A stretch of 64,000 nt of DNA from positions 2,170,001 through 2,234,000 of the forward strand of contig NZ_CBDDBS010000002.1 in assembly GCF_965225875.1 (NCBI RefSeq), written 5' to 3'. Source of the stretch: Haliscomenobacter sp965225875 (GTDB lineage: Bacteria; Bacteroidota; Bacteroidia; Chitinophagales; Saprospiraceae). Within the stretch, counting starts at the first letter, position 1. Every line of letters begins with the position of its first letter. Below the pieces are notes generated by a model. The model did not search any database and had not been told where the DNA came from. It saw nothing but the letters and a program-made list of their open reading frames with translations. A program made the translations under genes and the position numbers. This document shows positions 36,950 through 44,192 of the stretch, in pieces.

Positions 36950-37894
36950 ATGCTGGTGCAATTTTTGATTTTTGCGGCTGCTTTGAGCGGACTTTTGCTT
37001 GCGGCTCGTTTTTTCACTACTGCTGCTGAAGAGATTGGGTTGTATTTTAAATTGCCGGCGTTTATCATTGGCGTTTTTATTGTGGGTATTGGGACTTCTT
37101 TGCCAGAGCTGGTTTCTGGCTCTATTTCAGTAGCGAAGGGGATATCAGAAATCCTGCCTGGCAACATCATGGGGGCCAATATTTCCAATATTTTGCTCAT
37201 TACCGGCATCGTTGCTTACCTCAACCGCAAGGATATTGTACTTTCCCATGGTTACATTTTTGTGCATTTGCATTATTTGCTGGGGGCGTTTTTTTTGTTT
37301 ACGATGATGACTTATGATGGCGAGGTCAAATGGTTAGAGGCTTTAATTGGGCTTTTTGCCTTTGTTGCATACAGCATTTATTTGGTAAAACCAGAGGAAA
37401 AGGACGGTGAAAGTGAGGAAATTCGTCAAGCTGAGCTCCAGGCTGTTTTTCCCATCAAAGCCATTTTGATGTTGCTTGGATCGGGGGTCGGCATCTATTT
37501 TGGTGCCAATTATACCGTCTCCTCCATCAGTGCCATTGCCGAAGGGCTACAAATTCCACCCTCTGTCATTGCACTCACTGTTTTGTCGATTGGGACCACT
37601 TTGCCCGAGTTAGCGGTCAATATCTCGGCGATCCGCCGTGGCAATGCAGAAATGGCCATCGGCAATGTCTTGGGTTCCTCTATTTTTAACACCTTGATCA
37701 TTCCTGCGGTGGCTTCCTGGATAGGACCGATTCATGTTCCTGCTAGTCTTTTGACATTCTCACTCCCCGTAATGCTTGGCAGCGGCCTGTTTTTTTATTT
37801 ACTCACTCAAGACAAACGTATCTCCCGCTGGGAAGGCATCTTGTTTATTTTAATTTATATCCTGTTTTTGATCAAAATTGCCAATCTGGGATAG
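36950..37894 (+). CDS. Calcium/sodium antiporter, CaCA family
   Basis: Inner-membrane cation exchanger, 314 aa, with ten predicted helices in two inverted halves. The two alpha-repeats are clear: GIGTSLPELVSGSISV near residue 48-62 and IGTTLPELAVNISAI near 218-232. Each has the Glu that binds Ca2+ or Na+ in YrbG/NCX-type proteins. The following PGNIMGANISNILL and GNVLGSSIFNTLI segments complete the pattern. It probably exports Ca2+ or Na+. It starts 72 bp after the mutarotase gene but has no obvious link to it. Confidence 0.93.
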   Translation: MLVQFLIFAAALSGLLLAARFFTTAAEEIGLYFKLPAFIIGVFIVGIGTSLPELVSGSISVAKGISEILPGNIMGANISNILLITGIVAYLNRKDIVLSHGYIFVHLHYLLGAFFLFTMMTYDGEVKWLEALIGLFAFVAYSIYLVKPEEKDGESEEIRQAELQAVFPIKAILMLLGSGVGIYFGANYTVSSISAIAEGLQIPPSVIALTVLSIGTTLPELAVNISAIRRGNAEMAIGNVLGSSIFNTLIIPAVASWIGPIHVPASLLTFSLPVMLGSGLFFYLLTQDKRISRWEGILFILIYILFLIKIANLG

Positions 37895-37937
37895 TAAGCT
37901 TCACGACCTCCATATCTTAAGAAAATGTTATTCTTCT

Positions 37938-37966
37938 TTTGATCCTCACCAAAAGCACTAGTTTTG
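37938..37966 (+). promoter_or_regulatory. Full Bacteroidota promoter for the amino-acid permease
   Basis: -33 TTTG (37938-37941), 17-nt spacer, -7 TAGTTTTG (37959-37966), matching TTTG-N-TAnnTTTG. Transcription would begin near 37973, 48 bp before the ATG at 38021. Confidence 0.75.
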
Positions 37967-38020
37967 TTATTTTATACCTATCCCCATTTGGGGTGGGTAA
38001 CGCATACTATTGGAAAACCC

Positions 38021-39382
38021 ATGAACGTGAGCATCAATACAATGACGAAACCGCAAAAAATTGGCTGGGGCAGTGCGGCTGCCGTAGTTGTAGCCAATAT
38101 GGTGGGAACGGGTGTGTTCACTAGTTTGGGTTTTCAGGTGGAGATCCTGCAAAATCGCTACGCGATTCTGGCCCTTTGGGCAGTGGGTGGTTTAAATGCC
38201 TTGTTGGGCGCTTTTGCTTACGCCGAATTGGGCACCCATCTGCGGCGCTCCGGCGGTGAATACCATTACCTCAGCACCCTTTATCATCCCTTTTTAGGTT
38301 ATCTCTCCGGTTGGATATCGGTGACGGTTGGTTTTGGAGCCTCCATTGCCCTTACCGCAATGGCGATGGGCTTTTACATGACCCCATTTATCCATCAAAA
38401 TCCCACCATGATTGCTTTTGCTTCCATTTTGGTTTTGTCCCTGGTGCATTCTTTCAACATTCGGCAAAGCAGTTTGATTCAAAATGGCTTGACCATCCTA
38501 AAGGTACTCCTGATCATTTTATTGATTGTGGCAGGTTGGTATTTGCCACCTGCAGCAAAGGATTCCTGGCAATCGGTATCGGCAGAGCCCTGGAAATGGA
38601 GCTCTACCGCGTTTGCCGTAGCCCTGGTTTTTGTCAATTATTCTTATTCGGGCTGGAATGCCGCAGCCTATATTGTGGAGGAAATCCGCAACCCGGTTAA
38701 AAATTTACCGCGCGCTTTGATTGGCGGAGCAGCAGTTGTGAGTGTGTTGTATGTGTTGTTGCAACTGTCGTTTTTACGGCAAGTTCCACTGGAGATTTTG
38801 ATGCAAAAAGTAGAGGTTGGGCACTTAGCAGCTGAGTCGATGTTTGGACCGCGCATTGGCAATTGGTTCAGTGTGATCATCGCGCTGCTCCTGGCTTCCA
38901 GCTTGAGTGCCATGGTGTGGGTGGGGCCAAGAATCACCAGCTCAATGGCACAGGATCACGACAACTGGAAGTTTTTTCGGGCTCAAAATAAAAATGGCAT
39001 TCCGGTACGGGCCATCTGGTTTCAGGCCATCATCAGCCTGGGTTTGATCATGACGGGTACTTTTGAGCAATTGCTCTTGTACAGTGGCTTTATTCTCCAG
39101 TTGTTCAATACGCTGACCATTGCCGGGGTGTTTATTTTGCGCTACAAATACCCCCATTTGCAGGGCTACCGCAGTCCAGTTTTTCCCTGGTTGCAGTTGA
39201 TTTTTTTGGCCATCAGCATCTGGATGCTGGTGTTTTTGCTGATCGATAAACCCCTTGAAAGTTTGTTGGGCGTAGCCAATTTAGCGGTAGGGGCCTTGAC
39301 GTTTTTTTGGGGTAAAAAAATGAGCCAGTGGTTTTATCCCAAAGCAGCGGTGGAGGTCAAAAAGCAGGAAATTCTGCCTTAA
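38021..39382 (+). CDS. Amino-acid permease, APC superfamily
   Basis: Inner-membrane amino-acid transporter, 453 aa, about 12 helices. The first helix holds the substrate-binding glycine motif (AAAVVVANMVGTGVFTSLGF). FAYAELGTHLRRSGGEYHYL and NYSYSGWNAAAYIVEEIRNP are also hallmark APC segments. I choose ATG 38021 (MNVSINTMTK). ATG 38042 (MTKPQKIG) is an alternative; the longer frame at 37964 begins inside the -7 element and is rejected. The specificity is not visible from sequence. Confidence 0.9.
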   Translation: MNVSINTMTKPQKIGWGSAAAVVVANMVGTGVFTSLGFQVEILQNRYAILALWAVGGLNALLGAFAYAELGTHLRRSGGEYHYLSTLYHPFLGYLSGWISVTVGFGASIALTAMAMGFYMTPFIHQNPTMIAFASILVLSLVHSFNIRQSSLIQNGLTILKVLLIILLIVAGWYLPPAAKDSWQSVSAEPWKWSSTAFAVALVFVNYSYSGWNAAAYIVEEIRNPVKNLPRALIGGAAVVSVLYVLLQLSFLRQVPLEILMQKVEVGHLAAESMFGPRIGNWFSVIIALLLASSLSAMVWVGPRITSSMAQDHDNWKFFRAQNKNGIPVRAIWFQAIISLGLIMTGTFEQLLLYSGFILQLFNTLTIAGVFILRYKYPHLQGYRSPVFPWLQLIFLAISIWMLVFLLIDKPLESLLGVANLAVGALTFFWGKKMSQWFYPKAAVEVKKQEILP

Positions 39383-39469
39383 TTACACACATTATGCAGT
39401 TTTATTCTTAGGCTCCATCTAAGGTGAGCATCACTGATGCATACAGCGATTTCAATATGACCCTAATTT

Positions 39470-39707
39470 TTTTTACCGCGGAGTTTCACAGAGTACACGC
39501 AGAGTTTCGCGGAGTTTTTTAGGGCACCTGCGGTGCGGAGAGGTCACAGAGGTCGCCTCTGCTGAAGCTTGGGTACGTACCCTTTATCAAGTCACATTTT
39601 CATTGGCTTGATCTTAAGCAAGATTTTCCTGGAGCACAAACTCCAGCCACCGCAGGTGGCAAACTCCTTAAAACTTAAAAACTCCGCGAAACTCTGCGGT
39701 AAAAAAT
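39470..39707. repeat. Family-2 large inverted repeat, copy 1
   Basis: The left arm starts TTTTTTACCGCGGAGTTTCA (about 39471) followed by a second unit ACACGCAGAGTTTCGCGGAG. The right arm ends ACTCCGCGAAACTCTGCGGT (39681-39700) then AAAAAA. An inner pair CACCTGCGGTG (39526-) / CCACCGCAGGTGG (39647-) lies inside. Arms match copy 2 (62411-62663) closely. The copy has lost part of its right arm (only one GAGTTTC unit). It is the only content of 39383-39723. Confidence 0.85.
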
Positions 39708-39723
39708 GCGTAATGTGAGTTAA

Positions 39724-41217
39724 TTAATCGCTCAAGTGCAGTACGCCATTGTTGTACCGCCGCCAATCCAGCCACTCTTTTTCCTTGCCTTTAAAAACTT
39801 TGTTGTAGAGTGGAATCATTTGCTTCAGCTTTTTCTGCCAGCCTTTCGATTGCATTTCGTTGGGGAAGCATTTTTCCAACAACTCCAACATGATGCCAAC
39901 CGAGGTAGAAGCGCCGGGTGAAGCGCCCAACAAGGCCGCGATGCTGCCATCCGCAGCATGGATGATTTCGGTGCCAAATTCCAGCACGCCCCCTTCCTCT
40001 TCGTCTTTTTTGATGACTTGCACCCGTTGGCCCGCAATGGCTAGTTCCCAATCTTCTGAACGAACTCCAGGGAAATACTCCCGTAGCGCATCTATCCTAT
40101 CTTCGTGCGAAAGTGTAGCTTGTTGAATCAGGTAACGCGTCAGCGATAAATTGTTCCAACCTGCGCTCAACATCGGAATGATGTTGTCCAACTCGATGGA
40201 CAAGGGCAAATCAAAATAAGAGCCGTTTTTAAGGAATTTGGTGGAAAAGCCCGCAAAAGGGCCAAACAAGAGCGCTTTTTTCCCATCAATCAAACGGGTA
40301 TCCAAGTGGGGCACGGACATGGGGGGCGCACCCACCGAGGCTTTGCCGTATACTTTTACGTTGTGCTGCTGAATCACCTCCTCATTGTTGCAAACTAGCC
40401 ATTGGCCGCTGACGGGGAAACCTCCGTAACCACGTCCTTCTTCAATGTCCGATTTTTCCAGGAGGGGCAAAGCGCCACCACCAGCACCGATGAATACAAA
40501 ATCGGCAGTGACTTTGATCTTTTCCCTGGTAAGTAAATTTTTGACTTTCAGTTTCCATTGGCCATCTTCTTGTTTCTTCAAGTTGCGCACTTCGTGCATC
40601 AGGTGCATTTCGACATTGGGCAAACTGCATAGGTGTTGGAACAAGACCCGGGCGAGGTTGCCAAAATTGATATCGGTACCGATGTCCACTTTGGTGGCGG
40701 CCACTTTTTCCTCCGGCTCACGGCCATCCATGACGAGGGGCATCCAGGTATTCAAGGTCGCTCGTTCTTCGCTGAACTCCATTCCTTTAAATAGCGGGTG
40801 AGCAGCCAGTGCCTCAAAGCGGGCTTTCAAAAAAGCCACATTTTCTTCTCCCCAGACAAAACTGATGTGGGGGATGTTGTTGATGAAGGCTTCGGGGTTG
40901 GCAAAGTAACCGGCTTTGACGAGATAGGCCCAAAAGGCTTTGGAAATTTCAAAAGAGCTGGCAATTTTAACGGCCTTTTTGATGTCAATGCCTCCGGATT
41001 CGGTCTCCGGGGTGTAGTTGAGTTCACAAAAAGCGGAGTGGCCCGTACCTGCGTTGTTCCAGGCGTCGGAGCTTTCGGCGGCAATTTGATCCAGACGTTC
41101 GTAAATGCTGATGCTGTAGTGGGGATTGAGTTCTTTCAGCAATACACCCAGGGTGGCACTCATGATGCCTGCACCGATGAGGGCTATGTGTTTGGGTTGA
41201 TTTTCAGGTTGGGTCAT
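39724..41217 (-). CDS. mqo: Malate:quinone oxidoreductase
   Basis: Membrane-associated FAD enzyme that oxidises malate to oxaloacetate and passes electrons to quinone, a TCA-cycle step alternative to malate dehydrogenase. 497 aa, the usual length. The N-terminal FAD-binding HIALIGAGIMSATLGVLL is followed by the family hallmarks DAWNNAGTGHSAFCELNYTP and SFVWGEENVAFLKARF, and the end carries LLGASPGASTSVGIMLELLE. No signal peptide is present. The stop is next to the family-2 repeat. Upstream, 147 bp separate it from the aldehyde dehydrogenase stop and its terminator. Confidence 0.97.
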   Translation of the reverse strand: MTQPENQPKHIALIGAGIMSATLGVLLKELNPHYSISIYERLDQIAAESSDAWNNAGTGHSAFCELNYTPETESGGIDIKKAVKIASSFEISKAFWAYLVKAGYFANPEAFINNIPHISFVWGEENVAFLKARFEALAAHPLFKGMEFSEERATLNTWMPLVMDGREPEEKVAATKVDIGTDINFGNLARVLFQHLCSLPNVEMHLMHEVRNLKKQEDGQWKLKVKNLLTREKIKVTADFVFIGAGGGALPLLEKSDIEEGRGYGGFPVSGQWLVCNNEEVIQQHNVKVYGKASVGAPPMSVPHLDTRLIDGKKALLFGPFAGFSTKFLKNGSYFDLPLSIELDNIIPMLSAGWNNLSLTRYLIQQATLSHEDRIDALREYFPGVRSEDWELAIAGQRVQVIKKDEEEGGVLEFGTEIIHAADGSIAALLGASPGASTSVGIMLELLEKCFPNEMQSKGWQKKLKQMIPLYNKVFKGKEKEWLDWRRYNNGVLHLSD

Positions 41218-41287
41218 TTTTTCTTTTTCGCAGCTTTCCCTACTGCTTTATCCAAAGGAATATTTATACAAAAATAGGCGAAAAGTA

Positions 41288-41332
41288 CTTTAAAAACAAA
41301 CTGGCTCAGTACAATTCCATGTACTGAGCCAG
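41288..41332 (-). terminator. Terminator of the aldehyde dehydrogenase gene
   Basis: Arms 41301-41313 (CTGGCTCAGTACA) and 41320-41332 form a perfect 13-bp stem with a 6-nt loop. On the minus strand it is followed by TTTGTTTTTAAAG. It begins 33 bp after the stop codon at 41365. Confidence 0.8.
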
Positions 41333-41364
41333 CCAACGAAATGCTAGATTTAAGGTAATTCTCC

Positions 41365-42888
41365 TTAGAAAAATCCCAGCTTATTCTTGTTGTAAGAAAT
41401 CAGCATGTTTTTAGTCTGGCGGTAATGGCCGAGCATCATCTTGTGCGTTTCGCGGCCAAAGCCAGATTTTTTGTAGCCGCCAAATGGCGCATGCGCGGGA
41501 TAAGCGTGGTAGCAATTGACCCACACCCGGCCAGCTTCGATGGCGCGAGGCACTGCGTACAACTCGTGCGCATCGCGCGTCCAGACTCCGGCTCCGAGGC
41601 CGTACAGCGTATCATTGGCAATGGCGATGGCTTCTTCGGTGGTTTTGAAGGTGGTGACACAGACCACCGGGCCAAAAATCTCCTCCTGGAAAACCCGCAT
41701 TTTGTTGTTGCCTTTCAGTACAGTTGGTTTGATGTAGTAGCCATTTTCCAGGCCGCTGTTTTGGCAATGCGCCTCGCCGCCAATCAACACTTCTGCACCT
41801 TCTTCTACGCCGATGTTGATGTAGCTGAGGATTTTTTCGTACTGATCGTTGGAAGCCTGAGCACCCAGCATGGTTTCGGGGTCAAGTGGGTGGCCAATTT
41901 TGATCTGGTCGACCCGTTCGGTAACCCTCTCGATGAAAGCATCAAAAATGGATTCGTGGACCAGAATACGCGAGGGGCAGGTACAAACCTCGCCCTGGTT
42001 GAAGGCAAACAACACAGCCCCTTCAATGGCTTTGTCCAAAAACTCATCATCGGCGTCCATCACGCTGGGGAAAAAGATGTTGGGTGACTTGCCGCCCAGC
42101 TCCATGGTCACCGGAATGATGTTTTCGGCAGCGTATTGCAGGATCAATTTTCCGGTAGACGTTTCACCCGTGAAAGCAACTTTGGCTACTCTCGGTGAAG
42201 AGGCCAGGGGTTTGCCCGCTTCCAGCCCAAAGCCAGTTACCACATTGATCACCCCGGCAGGCAAAACTTCTTGCAACAACTCCATCAGGCACATGATGCT
42301 GGTCGGCGTTTGTTCGGCGGGTTTGAGCACTACGGTACAACCTGCGGCCAGGGCAGGAGCCAGTTTCCAGGAAGCCATCAGCAAGGGGAAGTTCCAGGGT
42401 ATAATTTGCCCGACTACTCCGAGTGGTTCGTGTAAGTTGATCGATACGGTGTTTTCATCCAATTCGGCCACGCCCCCTTCATCGGCGCGGATCACTCCGG
42501 CAAAGTAGCGGAAATGGTCGATGCAGAGTGGGATGTCGGCGTTCAGGGTTTCGCGAACGGGTTTGCCATTGTCGATGGTTTCTACCCGGGCCAGGTAATC
42601 CAGGTTTTGCTCCATGACGTCAGCAATCTTCAACAAGAGGTTGCTGCGCTGGGTTACCGAGGTTTTGGACCAGGTTTTGAAGGCAGCATGGGCAGCATCA
42701 AGGGCCAGCTCAACGTCTTCGGCGGTAGAGCGAGCCGCTTGGGTAAAGGCTTTGCCATCGATCGGCGACAGGTTGTCAAAATATTTGCCTTGGGTAGGTG
42801 CCATCCATTGCCCACCGATAAAGTTATCGTACCGGGCTTTAAAAGTGGGACGTTTCAAAATTGTCCGTGGTGCTTCCATCGTTTCCAT
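41365..42888 (-). CDS. NAD-dependent aldehyde dehydrogenase (ExaC/AldB-like)
   Basis: 507 aa, cytoplasmic. Oxidises an aliphatic aldehyde, probably acetaldehyde, to the acid. Motifs: IIPWNFPLLMASWKLAPALA (cofactor site), VTMELGGKSPN (catalytic Glu near 268), and the nucleophile Cys in FNQGEVCTCPSR (near residue 307), where the CTC context is typical of the ExaC/AldB group. The C-terminal end HYRQTKNMLISYNKNKLGFF is the family's closing strand. It is divergent from an AraC-type regulator at 43230, and a -7 element (42937-42944) with two operator-like repeats precedes it, suggesting aldehyde- or alcohol-inducible expression. Confidence 0.95.
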   Translation of the reverse strand: METMEAPRTILKRPTFKARYDNFIGGQWMAPTQGKYFDNLSPIDGKAFTQAARSTAEDVELALDAAHAAFKTWSKTSVTQRSNLLLKIADVMEQNLDYLARVETIDNGKPVRETLNADIPLCIDHFRYFAGVIRADEGGVAELDENTVSINLHEPLGVVGQIIPWNFPLLMASWKLAPALAAGCTVVLKPAEQTPTSIMCLMELLQEVLPAGVINVVTGFGLEAGKPLASSPRVAKVAFTGETSTGKLILQYAAENIIPVTMELGGKSPNIFFPSVMDADDEFLDKAIEGAVLFAFNQGEVCTCPSRILVHESIFDAFIERVTERVDQIKIGHPLDPETMLGAQASNDQYEKILSYINIGVEEGAEVLIGGEAHCQNSGLENGYYIKPTVLKGNNKMRVFQEEIFGPVVCVTTFKTTEEAIAIANDTLYGLGAGVWTRDAHELYAVPRAIEAGRVWVNCYHAYPAHAPFGGYKKSGFGRETHKMMLGHYRQTKNMLISYNKNKLGFF

Positions 42889-42936
42889 CTTCGATCTGAT
42901 TTTTCTTAAAAAAATGTTAGGTGATGTATTCTGATG

Positions 42937-42944
42937 GCAAAATT
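42937..42944 (-). promoter_or_regulatory. -7 element of the aldehyde dehydrogenase
   Basis: TAATTTTG on the minus strand matches TAnnTTTG. No TTTG -33 box is found at the normal distance upstream, where the operator repeats begin. This is consistent with an activator-dependent promoter. The start codon (42888) is 49 bp downstream. Confidence 0.6.
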
Positions 42945-42971
42945 ATATTCGGGATATTTGCTTCATTTTAT

Positions 42972-43005
42972 GGATCGTAGCATTTGTTATCAGGATCGTA
43001 GCATT
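42972..43005. promoter_or_regulatory. Candidate AraC operator: two 13-bp direct repeats, 21-bp period
   Basis: GGATCGTAGCATT occurs at 42972-42984 and 42993-43005, identical and in the same orientation. Start-to-start distance is 21 bp, two helical turns, which is the usual layout of paired AraC/XylS binding half-sites. It lies just upstream of the aldehyde dehydrogenase -7 element (27 bp away) and 25 bp before the -33 TTG of the divergent regulator. Confidence 0.75.
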
Positions 43006-43030
43006 CTGTGCCTAAGCGCTGGACAAAGCA

Positions 43031-43059
43031 TTGATTTATAAATTTTTGTTGTATTTTTG
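43031..43059 (+). promoter_or_regulatory. Promoter of the AraC-family regulator gene
   Basis: TTG (43031-43033), 18-nt gap, TATTTTTG (43052-43059) match the Bacteroidota consensus. Predicted start near 43066, at the left end of the 35-bp inverted repeat. Confidence 0.7.
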
Positions 43060-43063
43060 AAAA

Positions 43064-43222
43064 AGTACCCGATCGCAATTAATGATGTTTATTTGAAAGC
43101 GGAAATTTTAATCCAGACGAGGCAAAAAACGTAGCCATAGCAGGGCTACGGCGAGGCTTTTTAACGAAGTATGGGTTGAAATTTACCTTTCAAATAAACA
43201 TCATTAATTGCGATCGGGTACT
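43064..43222 (+). repeat. 35-bp perfect inverted repeat forming the 5' leader of the AraC-family gene
   Basis: Arms 43064-43098 and 43188-43222 (AGTACCCGATCGCAATTAAT...) are perfectly complementary over 35 bp with an 89-nt loop. The loop also contains an inner imperfect stem GTAGCCATAGCAGGGCTACG. The right arm ends 8 bp before the chosen ATG (43230). The predicted transcript start lies at the left end, so the whole mRNA leader would be one hairpin. Confidence 0.9.
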
Positions 43223-43229
43223 TAAATGC

Positions 43230-44186
43230 ATGCGGAACATGACCAAAGTCCTTCAACCTGGCAAGACCATTTCACCTCTGCCCCTCACCCCTGAGCGGCA
43301 ACTCAAAACATTGGTGGAAAACCGCACGGCATTCAATTTCAACAATTGTGAGCTGAATATTTTTGAAACCCACCAGCGCAGCGAGCGGGTGCTGCTCAAT
43401 TTCCGGGGAGTGGTTTTTACCGCCATGTTGCGGGGTAAAAAAATGGTACACGACAGTCAACCCAGCCGGATGGTGGAATACTTGCCGGGTGAATCCTTTG
43501 TATTGCCCGAAAGTGCACCCATGCTGATCGACTTCCCAGAGGCAAGCCAGGAAAACCCCACCCAGTGCATCGCTTTGGAGATCGACAAACAAAAAATCAA
43601 GGATACCCTCTGCTTGCTCAATGAACGGTACCCACGCCTGGAAGAAACTGGCCCCTGGCAGGAAGATTGGGCGCATTACCACATCAGAAATACCCAGGAA
43701 TTGGCGGATACGGTACAGCGCCTTCTACGTTTACCTTTTGAAACCCACTTGTATAAGGACGTTCTGGCTGATATTACGCTTCAGGAGTTGCTGGTGCGTC
43801 TGCTGCAAACCCAGGCCAGAACCTGGCTTTTGGATCAAAGTGAAACACTCCAGAATCGGCATCGTTTTGCGGCAGTGCTCGTTTACATTCGCCAGCACCT
43901 CAACGAGGCCATCACCGTGCAACAATTGGCGAATGTGGCCTGTATGAGCAAGCCGCATTTTTTTCGCAGTTTTAAGCAGGAATTGGGCGTTTCACCCCTG
44001 GATTTTATTTTGCAGGAAAGGATTGCGCAGGCCAAAGCCTTGTTGCAAGACCCACTGCTGAGTGTATCCGCAGCCGCCTACCAATCCGGCTTCAACAACC
44101 TGACCCATTTTAGCTTGCAGTTTAAAAAACAGGAGGGCCTGACGCCGAGCGAGTACCGGAGACAAAAGATGACAAAGAATTTCTAG
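43230..44186 (+). CDS. AraC-family transcription regulator
   Basis: 318 aa, a DNA-binding activator or repressor with an N-terminal sensing domain (about 10-190, AraC_N-like, with EYLPGESFVLPESAPMLIDF) and a C-terminal pair of helix-turn-helix motifs (about 215-318; ITVQQLANVACMSKPHFFRSF and LLSVSAAAYQSGFNNLTHFS). It is divergent from the aldehyde dehydrogenase and probably controls it through the repeat pair at 42972-43005. I choose ATG 43230; 43239 is equally possible, and the TTG start at 43176 would put the leader hairpin in the coding frame and is rejected. Leader hairpin at 43064-43222. Confidence 0.9.
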   Translation: MRNMTKVLQPGKTISPLPLTPERQLKTLVENRTAFNFNNCELNIFETHQRSERVLLNFRGVVFTAMLRGKKMVHDSQPSRMVEYLPGESFVLPESAPMLIDFPEASQENPTQCIALEIDKQKIKDTLCLLNERYPRLEETGPWQEDWAHYHIRNTQELADTVQRLLRLPFETHLYKDVLADITLQELLVRLLQTQARTWLLDQSETLQNRHRFAAVLVYIRQHLNEAITVQQLANVACMSKPHFFRSFKQELGVSPLDFILQERIAQAKALLQDPLLSVSAAAYQSGFNNLTHFSLQFKKQEGLTPSEYRRQKMTKNF

Positions 44187-44192
44187 GGAGGG

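Noticed and set aside
43176..43229. TTG start at 43176 for the AraC-family protein
   Set aside because: The extension is encoded by the right arm of the leader hairpin and adds no conserved sequence. ATG 43230 is more likely.
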